A program made the translations under genes and the position numbers. From positions 1-64,000 of the forward strand of contig JARXZD010000007.1 in NCBI GenBank assembly GCA_029893765.1: 64,000 nt of DNA, given 5' to 3'. The notes under the pieces are model-generated. The model ran no database searches. It saw only the letters and a program-made list of their open reading frames with translations, and was not told where the DNA came from. Below, one piece after another: positions 55,665-64,000 of this stretch (positions are counted from its first letter, which is position 1; the number at the start of each line of letters is the position of its first letter). The stretch comes from Bacilli bacterium PM5-9 (GTDB lineage Bacteria; Bacillota_I; Bacilli_A; JAJDGJ01).

Positions 55665-58538
55665 TTAACCTTTTCCATTTGTTGTCTCATAAAATACGAC
55701 TTTTGTTATGAATGGTTTATATTTACCTTTAAATTTTTTATCGTGTTGTAAAATGTACCAACTCCTAAAACCAGCAATACCACCAAATTTATCTATATCT
55801 GGCTTATCCAACCCAAAATGGTCATAAAATGTATGTTTGAATTTTACTGTATATTTTTTTGTATCAGCATTATATTTGTATGATACTACCTCAATAGTCG
55901 TAGCATGGACTTGATTTATTGCAAATTTAAGACCTTCAGTGTAATCTTTTGTAATAATATTAAATGCTGGTCTCACTAATCCATATTTATCCATATAGTT
56001 AATTAAAATATATTTTGATAGCCTTTCATTCCCTACTAAATGTTTATATTTCATTTTTGAAATATTTCCATCGCTTTCCTTTATTGCCTTTTCAAAAGAA
56101 ATATTTACTATTCGAGAATATTTTTGTGTATTTTTATGTTCTTGTACAGCTTTAGTTAATTTGTCGTTTGTATATGTTGAACCAGTACCTTTTCTGAAAT
56201 GTTCGATCATGTCTGTTCCGACATTTGAAAGATCTCCAGAAGTTGTTAGCTTTGCCAATAATTCCCATTCAGTAAAATATGATCCCATATTATTACCTGG
56301 TCCATAGGAATTTTCTTTATCTATCCATGGTAGAGCAATGATTTGCTGTGAAGTCATATCATTATATAATATATCTTCTGATTTTTTTCCTTTATCACTT
56401 AATCCAGGTCTTGTTGGAGTACCATATATTAATAATGGTTTTGTAGTAATTTTCTTAGTTGTTTTCAAATCTCTATATTTAACAGTAACTTTTCCACTAC
56501 CAATTCCATACACTTTATATTTACCAACGTTATTCTTTTCTGAGTTTAATTCAAATATAGATGAACTTGAATTACTAAATTTTATTTCAGGCTTAGGATT
56601 AGTTACATGCTTTATTCTAGCTTTTATTTCCATTACTTGTCCAACTTCTTTTTTCTTAATTGAATAAATTTCCAATTTAACATTTTTTATAATAAGCTTT
56701 GACTTTGCCTTTATGATCTTTCCTTTTACATACTCATAACTAACTGTTAAAGTAATATTACCATTTTTTTCTGCCCATATTTGAGCTTGTTTTCCATTTT
56801 TCAAAGTAATTTGCTTATTTATCTTAGCAGTTTTACCATTACTAGTATACCATTTTATTTTTTTATCATCTGAACTATTCACAAGATATGCATTAATATT
56901 TTTATTGTTATATCTATACATATTAAAACTATCTTTAATATGTATATAAGTTAAATCGCTAGCCTTAACAAAACCTCTTTGTTTTCCATACTGAATATAG
57001 AAAAAACCTTTCGTACATTTTCCAAGTATAATTACTTTTGTGTTCTTCTTCAATTCACTTCTTATCGGTAAAGATACATTAGCACCTTTATAAATATTTG
57101 ATGTTTTAACCCTTACAAATGCCTCAGTATTTTTTATCCCAGTATATGATGAAACATAGTATGAGGAATTGGATTTTCCTGACTTAACTTTTGCATCTAC
57201 TCTACCTTCTTTTTTTGGAATAACATAGAAAATTGTTGTAGTTATTGAAGTACCATTTTTGTATTTCTTAGTCTTTTTTGAATTCTTTTTCAATTTAAAT
57301 GATACTACTTTTTTTGTGCCTGTCCATTTTGGTGTAGAAGTGCCATTATGTACGGTTACTTTAATTGTTGGATATTTTTTTGTTTTTTTATTAATTGTTA
57401 ATCTAGGTGAAGATATACTCATATATATAAGGTCCTTTTTTAAAACAAAACCATATATATTCCCGGATTTAATATAAAAGAAATTTCCTGTTTCAGCATA
57501 TATAACTACTTTAGAACCTTTTTTTACTTTCTTTAAATTGCTTACATGTTTATTTGTTTTATGTGCTCCATTTTTTATATTTAATTTCTTTTTTGTGTAT
57601 GCAGTCGTTTTATTTATTGGTTCATAAACACTTACTGGCGCATATGCTGATTTTTGTCCATCAACTGTTTTAACTCTTATATAACCAAATCCTTTTATCT
57701 TACTTATAATTTTTCCATTTGTAATCGTAAACACTTTAGAGTTGCTACCAGTCCATATAACATTTTTATTTGAAGCAGTTGTTGGCAATACAATTGCAGA
57801 AAACTGCCCATTGGTTCCTTTTTTTAGAATTAAATACTCTTTGTTTAATTTAACTTCGCTTACTTTAGTTTGAACATTAATATTTGATGATGCAAAAACT
57901 GTTTTTGGCACTGGTGAACTACTTTCAGTAAAACGATTTTTATTTGTAAATGTTGCCTTAATAACTACATTACCATTTTTTCTTGCTGTAACAATTCCAG
58001 TAGAATTTACAGTAGCAATACTTATATCCGAGCTAGTCCATACAACCCCATTACCCTTATCATCTGTACTACTTGGATTAATATTTGCTGTTAATTGTTT
58101 TGGTGTACTAACATAGACTGTTGCACTACTAGCTAAATCAATTGATGTTGCTGGTTGCTTAACTCTAATTGTCACTGAGGAAGTAGAATTATCTAAATAT
58201 CTAACTGTTACTATTACAGTTCCCTTTGATATTGCATTTAAAACTCCATCTCCGTTGCTTGTCGATAATACAGATGAATCACTACTAGTCCATGTAAAAC
58301 CATTGACATCTCTTCCACCTTCTGCGACACCATCTCTTATAACATCTATGTCCATTCTTTCTCCAACATATAAGGTTGTTCTTAGTGGTTTTGTTTCATC
58401 TAAATAATCCTGAATAATTTCTAAATTACTTACTGCTTTAATATGACTAGTCATATTAAAGTCAAACCCTATTACGAATACAAATACTAAAGTACAACAT
58501 AAAATAATTTTTCGCATTATAAAATTATAACTCTTCAT
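55665..58538 (-). CDS. Large secreted Ig-like/SH3b protein with DUF3289-like C-terminal domain
   Basis: A 957-residue exported protein. Signal region 1-36. Three BIG2 Ig-like domains (about 37-127, 130-222, 228-305; motifs WTSSDSSV, WTSSDISIATVNSTGIVTA, VTIRV). Two SH3b-like domains (about 313-373, VVIYAETGNFFYIKSGNIYGFV; 472-535, VIILGKCTKGFFYIQYGKQRGFV) separated by Ig-like segments. A C-terminal domain of about 235 residues (722-955) has TDMIEHFRKGTGSTYTNDKLTKAVQEH, HTFYDHFGLDKPDI and GFRSWYILQHDKKFKGKYKPFITKVVFYE, which resembles DUF3289, found at the ends of toxin-like proteins. No sortase motif. The ATG at 58538 follows AAAGGAG. Confidence 0.78.
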   Translation of the reverse strand: MKSYNFIMRKIILCCTLVFVFVIGFDFNMTSHIKAVSNLEIIQDYLDETKPLRTTLYVGERMDIDVIRDGVAEGGRDVNGFTWTSSDSSVLSTSNGDGVLNAISKGTVIVTVRYLDNSTSSVTIRVKQPATSIDLASSATVYVSTPKQLTANINPSSTDDKGNGVVWTSSDISIATVNSTGIVTARKNGNVVIKATFTNKNRFTESSSPVPKTVFASSNINVQTKVSEVKLNKEYLILKKGTNGQFSAIVLPTTASNKNVIWTGSNSKVFTITNGKIISKIKGFGYIRVKTVDGQKSAYAPVSVYEPINKTTAYTKKKLNIKNGAHKTNKHVSNLKKVKKGSKVVIYAETGNFFYIKSGNIYGFVLKKDLIYMSISSPRLTINKKTKKYPTIKVTVHNGTSTPKWTGTKKVVSFKLKKNSKKTKKYKNGTSITTTIFYVIPKKEGRVDAKVKSGKSNSSYYVSSYTGIKNTEAFVRVKTSNIYKGANVSLPIRSELKKNTKVIILGKCTKGFFYIQYGKQRGFVKASDLTYIHIKDSFNMYRYNNKNINAYLVNSSDDKKIKWYTSNGKTAKINKQITLKNGKQAQIWAEKNGNITLTVSYEYVKGKIIKAKSKLIIKNVKLEIYSIKKKEVGQVMEIKARIKHVTNPKPEIKFSNSSSSIFELNSEKNNVGKYKVYGIGSGKVTVKYRDLKTTKKITTKPLLIYGTPTRPGLSDKGKKSEDILYNDMTSQQIIALPWIDKENSYGPGNNMGSYFTEWELLAKLTTSGDLSNVGTDMIEHFRKGTGSTYTNDKLTKAVQEHKNTQKYSRIVNISFEKAIKESDGNISKMKYKHLVGNERLSKYILINYMDKYGLVRPAFNIITKDYTEGLKFAINQVHATTIEVVSYKYNADTKKYTVKFKHTFYDHFGLDKPDIDKFGGIAGFRSWYILQHDKKFKGKYKPFITKVVFYETTNGKG

Positions 58539-58798
58539 TTATTTTCTCCTTTCTCTTTACTTTTTTAAATATATCACAAAAAAACAATGTGTAAATAAAA
58601 ACAACTACAATCTATTCTTTTTCTACATTTTTTACTCTATTTTTATATTTTTCATCTTATCTACACAAATAAAAATCAAGATATTCATTATATATCAAAA
58701 CTTTTTTAGATTAAACTAATTTATTTTCAAAATGAAATGTACTTGTATTTTATTATCTTAAAATTTGTGATATAATTACATGCGAAATGGGGTTTTAG

Positions 58799-59260
58799 AT
58801 GATGGCATTTTATCCATTAGTGGCAGCAGTTTTATCAGCAATTATTGCGCAATTACTGAAGCCATTTACGAAATACAAAAAAACAAAGAAAATTGATATA
58901 TTTGAAATTTTAGCAGCTGGTGGATTTCCAAGTTCACACACATCAACTTTATCAGCTTTAGCTTTATCATTTGGTTTAAGAGATGGTTTTGATAGCTCAG
59001 CTTTTGCAATATCATTTATTATGATGGTAATAATCGCATATGATGCAATGAATGTAAGATTATACGCAGGAAAACACATTGCTATTACTCATCAATTAAT
59101 CGACGATTTAAAAGAATTAAAGTCAATTAGATTAGATGATCCAATCTATTTCACTAAAATGAAAAAGATTTTAGGTCATGAAAGATTTGAAGTTGCTGGT
59201 GGTTTCTTACTAGGACTTATTATAAGTTTAATTTTATTTTATGGTTTAGGAGGTTTTTAA
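58799..59260 (+). CDS. DUF212 divergent PAP2-family membrane protein (YuiD type)
   Basis: A 153-residue protein with four helices and the DUF212 signature: ILAAGGFPSSHTSTLSALALSFGLRDGFDSSAFAISFIMMVIIAYDAMNVRLYAGKHIAITHQL. It carries the PSSH and YDAMNVR motifs of the acid-phosphatase-like PAP2 superfamily. Substrate unknown. Two consecutive ATGs follow a GGGG-type site; either could be used. It is first in a three-gene plus-strand operon with nfu and the FMN reductase gene. The 58539-58798 stretch before it is AT-rich and shows only divergent promoter space. Confidence 0.9.
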   Translation: MMAFYPLVAAVLSAIIAQLLKPFTKYKKTKKIDIFEILAAGGFPSSHTSTLSALALSFGLRDGFDSSAFAISFIMMVIIAYDAMNVRLYAGKHIAITHQLIDDLKELKSIRLDDPIYFTKMKKILGHERFEVAGGFLLGLIISLILFYGLGGF

Positions 59261-59262
59261 CA

Positions 59263-59487
59263 ATGCAAACAATTCAACAACAAATTATTGAATTTACAGA
59301 TACTGTTCGCCCTTATTTACAACGTGATGGTGGAGATTTTGAGTTTGTTAAATTTGAAGATGGAATTGTCTATATTAAAATGCTTGGTGCTTGCTCAGGA
59401 TGTTCTTCAAGTGCTGTAACTATTGATTACATTGAAGAAATGATGTGTGAAGAAATTCCTGGTGTAATTGGCGTTAAGGAAGTGTAG
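59263..59487 (+). CDS. NifU C-terminal-domain Fe-S scaffold protein (Nfu)
   Basis: A 74-residue protein consisting of one NifU-like domain: IIEFTDTVRPYLQRDGGDFEFVKFEDGIVYIKMLGACSGCSSSAVTIDYIEEMM. The CSGC motif binds a 4Fe-4S cluster for delivery to apoproteins. It follows the DUF212 gene by 2 nt, so is co-transcribed. The radical SAM protein at 7.7 kb is one Fe-S client in the window. Confidence 0.94.
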   Translation: MQTIQQQIIEFTDTVRPYLQRDGGDFEFVKFEDGIVYIKMLGACSGCSSSAVTIDYIEEMMCEEIPGVIGVKEV

Positions 59488-59496
59488 GTGTTAATT

Positions 59497-59985
59497 ATGG
59501 AAAAAATTTTAGTTATTGGTGGTAGCAATAGTATCAACTCAATAAATCAATGGTTTGCTAAAGAATTAGCTAAACAAGAGAATGTTGATTATATTGATAC
59601 AAGAGAATTAAACATACCATACTATAATAGAGATATTGAAGAAACTAGTGGCATTGCTCAAGAAGTAATTAATTTATACAATAAACTTCATGATTATAAT
59701 AAATTAATTATCATTTCACCTGAATACAATGGTTATGCTTCTTCATTTTTCAAAAGTATTACTGATTGGCTAAGTAGATATGAAAGATTTTATCTTGAAA
59801 ATATTGATTTAGTAATAGTTAGTGTAACTCCTGGAAAAGCCGCTGGTGCAAGTGTAAGAGAATCGCTTACAAAGATGCTTAGTTTTACTAAAGCTAATAT
59901 TTTAGGTGATTATGGCATTGGCGAATTTGATCAAACCAAAGATCATTCAGATGATATTAAAAACATATTAAAAATGTTCAAATAA
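59497..59985 (+). CDS. NADPH-dependent FMN reductase-like flavoprotein
   Basis: A 162-residue flavodoxin-fold protein. KILVIGGSNSINSINQWFAKELAKQ is the FMN phosphate loop, IISPEYNGYASSFFKSITDWLSR the family signature (PEYNG), and VSVTPGKAAGASVRESLTKMLSF the second flavin contact. Members reduce FMN, quinones or chromate using NAD(P)H. The ATG at 59497 sits 6 nt after AGGTG; the GTG at 59488 overlaps that site. It is the last gene of the operon. Confidence 0.9.
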   Translation: MEKILVIGGSNSINSINQWFAKELAKQENVDYIDTRELNIPYYNRDIEETSGIAQEVINLYNKLHDYNKLIIISPEYNGYASSFFKSITDWLSRYERFYLENIDLVIVSVTPGKAAGASVRESLTKMLSFTKANILGDYGIGEFDQTKDHSDDIKNILKMFK

Positions 59986-60038
59986 AAACACTTTAATGAT
60001 TAAGTTATTTAACTTCTTCATCTAAAGTGCTTTTTTTA
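59986..60038. terminator. Long hairpin terminator between convergent genes
   Basis: AACACTTTA and TAAAGTGCTT pair around a long partly paired loop containing the sensor kinase stop codon. T runs follow on both strands, so it probably serves both the FMN reductase operon and the pho operon. Confidence 0.65.
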
Positions 60039-61132
60039 TATGGAATTAAAATTGAAAAAGTACTGCCTTTTTTTAAAATACTTTCAACTTTAATCGTTGC
60101 ATTAATTTTATTTAAAAGTGATTTAACAATACTTAAACCTAAACCAAATCCCTCTTGATTATCTTTATCAACTCGATAAAACCTTTCAAAAACATGTTCA
60201 ATTTCCTCTTGTGAAATACCCTCACCTGTATCAACTACACTAACATTTATCATATCATTTTCTTGAATTGCACTAACTTTAATATAACCACTTTTAGTGA
60301 ATTTCAATGAATTATTAACTAAATTTATAATTATTTGTTTGATAATTTCTTTATCTGATAAAAAACTATCTTCAACATAATTCGAAAATGTTAATGGAAT
60401 TTCTAAAGATTTTTCTTCATAGATTAATTTTAATTCCTCAAAAACATCATTTAAATCAACATAATCAAAAGTAGTAATCGTTTCAATTGATGTAGTTAAT
60501 TTTGTAATTAATTTATCTAATCGTTTTGTTTCATTTTTTATTGTTTTTAAAATCTTTTTTTGATCCTCACTATTAACAACCTTATCATTAATTAATAACT
60601 CACTTAATCCAACAACAGCAGTTACTGGAGTTTTTAATTCATGTTTAACTTCACTAATAAAATTTTCTTGTTGAGCATAGAGATTTTTAATATTGCTAAC
60701 ATCGGTATAAGTAATAATCGTCCCTTTTATTTTATCACTATCAATAATATCTAAATCAATATAGAAAGTTCTATTATTAATCTTTCTTTCAAAACGACGA
60801 TGTTTGTGTCCACCTCTAATAAATTGTTGAATATAGTCTGAACTATTAACATATTCATTAATATCTGTTTTTATTAATTCGCTAAAAGATTGATTATATG
60901 ATAAGACTTCATGTTTTCTTGATAACAATAATGTTGGTTGCCTTAAACTATCAATTAAAACATCCACAACTTCATTGCGATCTATTTTTGCTTTAACTTT
61001 TTTATTATCATGAAATTCTTTTTCTCTTTTTTTCGAAAAATAGCGAGCACACAAAATAAATGTTACAAAAATAATAACATTAGCAAGTACCATTTCAATA
61101 GTAAAATTAAATAGTAAATAAATAGCCAACAC
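60005..61132 (-). CDS. phoR: PhoR-type sensor histidine kinase of the phosphate cluster
   Basis: A 375-residue kinase. One N-terminal helix (EMVLANVIIFVTFILCARYF), a PAS-like domain (VVDVLIDSLRQPTLLLSRKHEVLSYNQSF), HisKA with the phospho-acceptor H164 in SEVKHELKTPV, and HATPase with N box NLVNNSLKFTKSG, G1 DTGEGI and G2 GFGLGLSIVKSL. It is a paralogue of the kinase at 9138-10268. The start overlaps the regulator gene by 26 nt; I use the GTG at 61132, with the ATG at 61093 as an alternative. Its position after phoU and pst supports phosphate sensing through the Pst/PhoU complex. Confidence 0.9.
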   Translation of the reverse strand: MLAIYLLFNFTIEMVLANVIIFVTFILCARYFSKKREKEFHDNKKVKAKIDRNEVVDVLIDSLRQPTLLLSRKHEVLSYNQSFSELIKTDINEYVNSSDYIQQFIRGGHKHRRFERKINNRTFYIDLDIIDSDKIKGTIITYTDVSNIKNLYAQQENFISEVKHELKTPVTAVVGLSELLINDKVVNSEDQKKILKTIKNETKRLDKLITKLTTSIETITTFDYVDLNDVFEELKLIYEEKSLEIPLTFSNYVEDSFLSDKEIIKQIIINLVNNSLKFTKSGYIKVSAIQENDMINVSVVDTGEGISQEEIEHVFERFYRVDKDNQEGFGLGLSIVKSLLNKINATIKVESILKKGSTFSILIPYKKSTLDEEVK

Positions 61133-61760
61133 CTCTTTTACTTACAATATTATCTTTTATTTTTAATTTCTTTTTTATTGATGAAACATGAGTATCAATA
61201 ACTCTTAAATCAATATCTTCATCCTGATTCCATAATTTTTCATAAATCATTTCTCGAGAAACTACAATATCTTTATTATCATAAAAATAAAGTAACAAAT
61301 CAAACTCTAACTTTGATAAATCAATATTCTCATCATCTCTTTTTACTTGACGCTTAGCTTTATCAATAACAATATTAGAAAAAGAAATAATATTACTATC
61401 CTTCGTTTTTAATAAAACTTTCATCCTAGCATTTAATTCACGAGAAGAAAATGGTTTAGTCAAATAATCATCAGCACCAATCTCTAAGCCTTTAACAATA
61501 TCCATTTCACCATCTTTAGCAGTCAACATAATAATTTTTAAATCTTCATTAGTCTTTCTAATTTCAGCAATAATATCATAGCCAGATAAGGAAGGTAACA
61601 TCCAATCAATAATAGCTAAATCATAATATTCATTTTTTAATTTTTCTAATCCTTTTTTACCATCAGCACATAATTCAACTTCATAGTTATAACTTTTTAA
61701 ATCAAATTCAAGTAATAATTGTAAAGAAACTTCATCTTCAATAACTAGTATTTTAGCCAT
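61107..61760 (-). CDS. phoP: PhoB/PhoP-type response regulator of the phosphate cluster
   Basis: A 217-residue OmpR-family regulator. The receiver has E9/D10-type acidic residues (VIEDE), phospho-acceptor D52 (LAIIDWMLPSLSG) and the Lys of YLTKPFSSRE. The winged helix contains LSKLEFDLLLYFYDNKDIVVSREMIYEKLW and VIDTHVSSIKKKLKI. It shares most of its sequence pattern with the regulator at 10243-10914. There is no ribosome binding site; its ATG overlaps the phoU stop (TAATG), so it relies on translational coupling. It should activate pst and other phosphate-starvation genes. Confidence 0.92.
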   Translation of the reverse strand: MAKILVIEDEVSLQLLLEFDLKSYNYEVELCADGKKGLEKLKNEYYDLAIIDWMLPSLSGYDIIAEIRKTNEDLKIIMLTAKDGEMDIVKGLEIGADDYLTKPFSSRELNARMKVLLKTKDSNIISFSNIVIDKAKRQVKRDDENIDLSKLEFDLLLYFYDNKDIVVSREMIYEKLWNQDEDIDLRVIDTHVSSIKKKLKIKDNIVSKRGVGYLFTI

Positions 61761-62407
61761 TATAATTCAATAAACTTACCATTTCCAACAAAAATGATTG
61801 CTTCACAAATATTAGCAAGGTGTCCTCTAGATCTTTCTAAAGTTCTAATAACTCCCATCAATAACATAAATGATTCAACATTTTCATCTTCTATCAAACA
61901 AAAAGGATTACTTGAAATTGTTTCTTTTAATAAATCTTGAAGTTGGTTTTCATTTTTTATTATATCGTATGCACCATCAACATCACCATCAATAAATGCA
62001 TTTTTAGCTTTTTCTAATAAATCAATTATGATATTAGACATTTTAAGTGAGTTTTTTAAGAATGTTTCATTAAGAAACGTTTTATCACAGTTTAGGATTG
62101 CTGTTTTAGAAATTGTTTTAGCATAATCACCAATTCTTTCTAAATCATTAGCAACCTTAATAATTGCAATTAATTTTCTTAAATCAGAGGCAACAGGTTG
62201 ATATTTAGCAATAGCTATCATAACATCATAGTTAAGTTGTTCCTCTAAGCGATTGATTGCTTCATCACCATCAATGACACTCATAGCTTTTTTATTATCT
62301 TCTTGAACCAATGATTGAATAGCATTTTTTTGTGCCTCTATTGTACTATCAAACATTTCACTAAGCGATTCAATAATACTATTAATAACATCATCTAAAA
62401 ATTTCAT
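61760..62407 (-). CDS. phoU: Phosphate signalling protein PhoU
   Basis: A 215-residue all-helical protein with two PhoU repeats (SIIESLSEMFDSTIEAQKNAIQSLVQED ... IDGDEAINRLEEQLNYDVMIAIAKYQPVASDLRKLIAIIKVANDLERIGDYAKTI; second IIDLLEKAKNAFIDGDVDGAYDIIKNENQLQDLL ... GVIRTLERSRGHLANICEAIIFV). The E/DxxRxxD-type metal-binding motif is clear in LERIGDYA and is partly changed in the second repeat (LERSRGHLANI). PhoU links the Pst transporter to the PhoR kinase. AGGAGGAAC precedes the ATG. Confidence 0.94.
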   Translation of the reverse strand: MKFLDDVINSIIESLSEMFDSTIEAQKNAIQSLVQEDNKKAMSVIDGDEAINRLEEQLNYDVMIAIAKYQPVASDLRKLIAIIKVANDLERIGDYAKTISKTAILNCDKTFLNETFLKNSLKMSNIIIDLLEKAKNAFIDGDVDGAYDIIKNENQLQDLLKETISSNPFCLIEDENVESFMLLMGVIRTLERSRGHLANICEAIIFVGNGKFIEL

Positions 62408-62418
62408 TTTTGTTCCTC

Positions 62419-63174
62419 CTATCCAAATCTTCCTGTTACATAATCTTCAGTTTGTTGTTTAGCTGGATTTGAAAAAATAACATTTGTTAAATCAAACTCA
62501 ACTAGTTCACCCATTAAAAAGAATGCTGTATAATCACTAATTCTAGCCGCTTGTTGCATTGAATGAGTAACGATTATAATTGTATATTTATTTTTTAGAG
62601 ATTCAATTAACTCTTCAATTTTTGCAGTAGCAATCGGATCTAATGCCGATGTTGGTTCATCCATTAAGATAACATCAGGATCCATTGCGATTGTTCTAGC
62701 AATACATAAACGTTGCTGTTGCCCCCCTGATAATCTTAAAGCACTTGTATGAAGTCTATCTTTAACTTCATCCCATAGTGCTGCTTTTTTTAAACTTTCT
62801 TCAACTAAATCATCAAGAATTGCTTTATTAGTAATTCCTTGACATTTAGGTCCATATATAACATTTTCATAAATGCTCATTGGGAAAGGATTTGGTTTTT
62901 GAAAAACCATTCCTACTTTTTTTCTTAATTCAATTACATTATATGATTCTGTATTTATATTATCATTTCCATAGATGATTTGTCCATCAATCTTACAATT
63001 TTCGATTAAATCATTCATTCTATTTAGACAACGAAGAAAAGTCGATTTACCACAACCAGACGGACCAATCATTGCAATAACCTTATTCTTTTTTAAATTT
63101 ATATTTAAATTTTTTAAGGCATGATTTTGACCATAATATAAATTTAAATCTTTTACTTCAAAAATATTTTCCAT
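62419..63174 (-). CDS. pstB: Phosphate ABC transporter ATP-binding protein
   Basis: A 251-residue PstB of the usual length. Walker A is GPSGCGKST, with the PstB-specific [11 protein letters not shown] following; the Q-loop is [20 protein letters not shown], the signature [16 protein letters not shown], Walker [15 protein letters not shown], and the switch His in [18 protein letters not shown]. The ATG at 63174 follows GAGGTT and starts 1 nt after the pstA stop. Confidence 0.96.
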   Translation of the reverse strand: MENIFEVKDLNLYYGQNHALKNLNINLKKNKVIAMIGPSGCGKSTFLRCLNRMNDLIENCKIDGQIIYGNDNINTESYNVIELRKKVGMVFQKPNPFPMSIYENVIYGPKCQGITNKAILDDLVEESLKKAALWDEVKDRLHTSALRLSGGQQQRLCIARTIAMDPDVILMDEPTSALDPIATAKIEELIESLKNKYTIIIVTHSMQQAARISDYTAFFLMGELVEFDLTNVIFSNPAKQQTEDYVTGRFG

Positions 63175-63175
63175 T

Positions 63176-63994
63176 TTAATAACCTCTTTTCGCTTTAAAA
63201 TATCTATCAACCAATTTTACAATTATATTTAAAAAGATAACAACAAATAATAAAATAAATGCAAGGGAATAGGCATCACTTATTCCTCCACTTGAATATG
63301 TTGGTTCTTGAATAATCAAATATAAATGAGTAGCTAAAGAAGCACCAGGATCTAATGGTGATGATGGCATACCATTCAAACTACCAATAACAAACATAAT
63401 AGCAGCTGTCTCTCCAATAATTCTACCAATCGCAAGAACAACTCCATTAATAATACCATCAATACAAAATGGAATAACTACTCTAGTAATTGTAATGTAC
63501 TTAGTTGCACCTAATGCTAAACTTGCTTCAATTTGTGAGCGATTAATTGTTTTAATAGCTTCTTCAGTATTTTTAATTAATAAAGGCAAAACAACAATTG
63601 ATAGTGATAATGATCCAGCTAGAATTGAACGATTAATACCTATAAAATAAACAAAGAATGATAAAGCAAATAAACCATAAATTATAGATGGTATCCCAGT
63701 TAAACTATCAATTGAAAACCTAATTAAATTAACAACTTTTCCTTGCTTAGCATACATTTGTAAATATATTGCACTAAAAATACCTAATGGTACTGCGATT
63801 AATAAAGTTATTCCGACTAACATTAAAGTTGAAATAATTAATGCTTGAGAATTAAATAAGATATTAATATTCATTTCTTTTAATCCTTCAATTAATATAA
63901 ATCCAATCACTAACACAATAAAAGCCACTAATAATATTATTGATAAATACATCAAAAAATTAATAAACTTAATTCCACCCTTTTTATTAAGCAT
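63176..63994 (-). CDS. pstA: Phosphate ABC transporter permease PstA
   Basis: A protein of at least 272 residues with six helices, in the standard PstA pattern: [49 protein letters not shown], the EAA loop [50 protein letters not shown]. The ATG at 63994 is 6 nt from the window edge and the frame stays open, so the true start or upstream signals cannot be checked. pstC and pstS are expected just outside the window. Confidence 0.93.
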   Translation of the reverse strand: MLNKKGGIKFINFLMYLSIILLVAFIVLVIGFILIEGLKEMNINILFNSQALIISTLMLVGITLLIAVPLGIFSAIYLQMYAKQGKVVNLIRFSIDSLTGIPSIIYGLFALSFFVYFIGINRSILAGSLSLSIVVLPLLIKNTEEAIKTINRSQIEASLALGATKYITITRVVIPFCIDGIINGVVLAIGRIIGETAAIMFVIGSLNGMPSSPLDPGASLATHLYLIIQEPTYSSGGISDAYSLAFILLFVVIFLNIIVKLVDRYFKAKRGY

Positions 63995-64000
63995 TATTAG

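Overview
This window is a chromosomal segment of a low-GC Gram-positive bacterium (Bacillota). The gene set fits the Erysipelotrichia/Bacilli side: a T-box ahead of asnS, YhaM, RecX, a ComK-like protein, long-form HPF, the infC-rpmI-rplT operon with an attenuated leader, and pyruvate phosphate dikinase. Assignment below phylum is inference. Most genes lie on the minus strand, as in a leading-strand-biased replichore. I see no prophage, insertion sequence or CRISPR array.

Layout. 0.1-5.4 kb: a MarR regulator with an NmrA-like reductase, a YihY membrane protein, an acetyltransferase, and an amino-acid ABC transporter preceded by a leader peptide with four consecutive Arg codons and a complete classical attenuator. 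5.5-12.9 kb: an XRE regulator divergent from a MalY/PatB C-S lyase, a radical SAM protein, a PhoPR-type two-component system with a PAP2 phosphatase, and a PspC-PadR-DUF1700 operon. 13-15.4 kb: two tandem paralogous secreted proteins of unknown function. 15.4-24.7 kb: an M29 aminopeptidase, a wall-polymer transferase, T-box/asnS, YhaM, RecX and two membrane-glycolipid-type genes. 24.7-30.7 kb: a SprT/YgjP-like protease, dUTPase, L20 (with an unusual C-terminal extension), L35, IF3 (AUU start), HPF, YitT, RmuC and ComK. 30.7-46.9 kb: phosphoglucomutase, PPDK with a cre-like site, an orphan cobalamin riboswitch, a CitX-CitG fusion, a CorC/HlyC protein, an ABC exporter, a PLP decarboxylase, a glycine-rich surface protein, QueT and CarD. 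47.5-48.4 kb: nine tRNA genes. 48.5-64 kb: an LRR membrane protein, TruA and the ECF module, Pgi and an S1-domain protein, a large Ig-like surface protein with a toxin-like C-terminus and a downstream membrane-anchored partner, then NfuA-like, FMN reductase and the phosphate cluster phoR-phoP-phoU-pstB-pstA, which runs to the window edge.

How they work together. Several parts connect. The ECF module EcfA1-A2-T can energise QueT, whose gene is about 4.5 kb away. The tRNA-Arg(ACG) in the cluster is the likely decoder of the CGC/CGT run in the leader peptide. The two PhoPR-like systems are close paralogues, one linked to phosphate uptake and the other to a PAP2 phosphatase. The most unusual items are the Arg-codon attenuator (5.18-5.41 kb), the orphan B12 riboswitch with a full expression platform but no gene behind it (35.9-36.2 kb), and the surface protein/putative immunity pair (55.1-58.5 kb).
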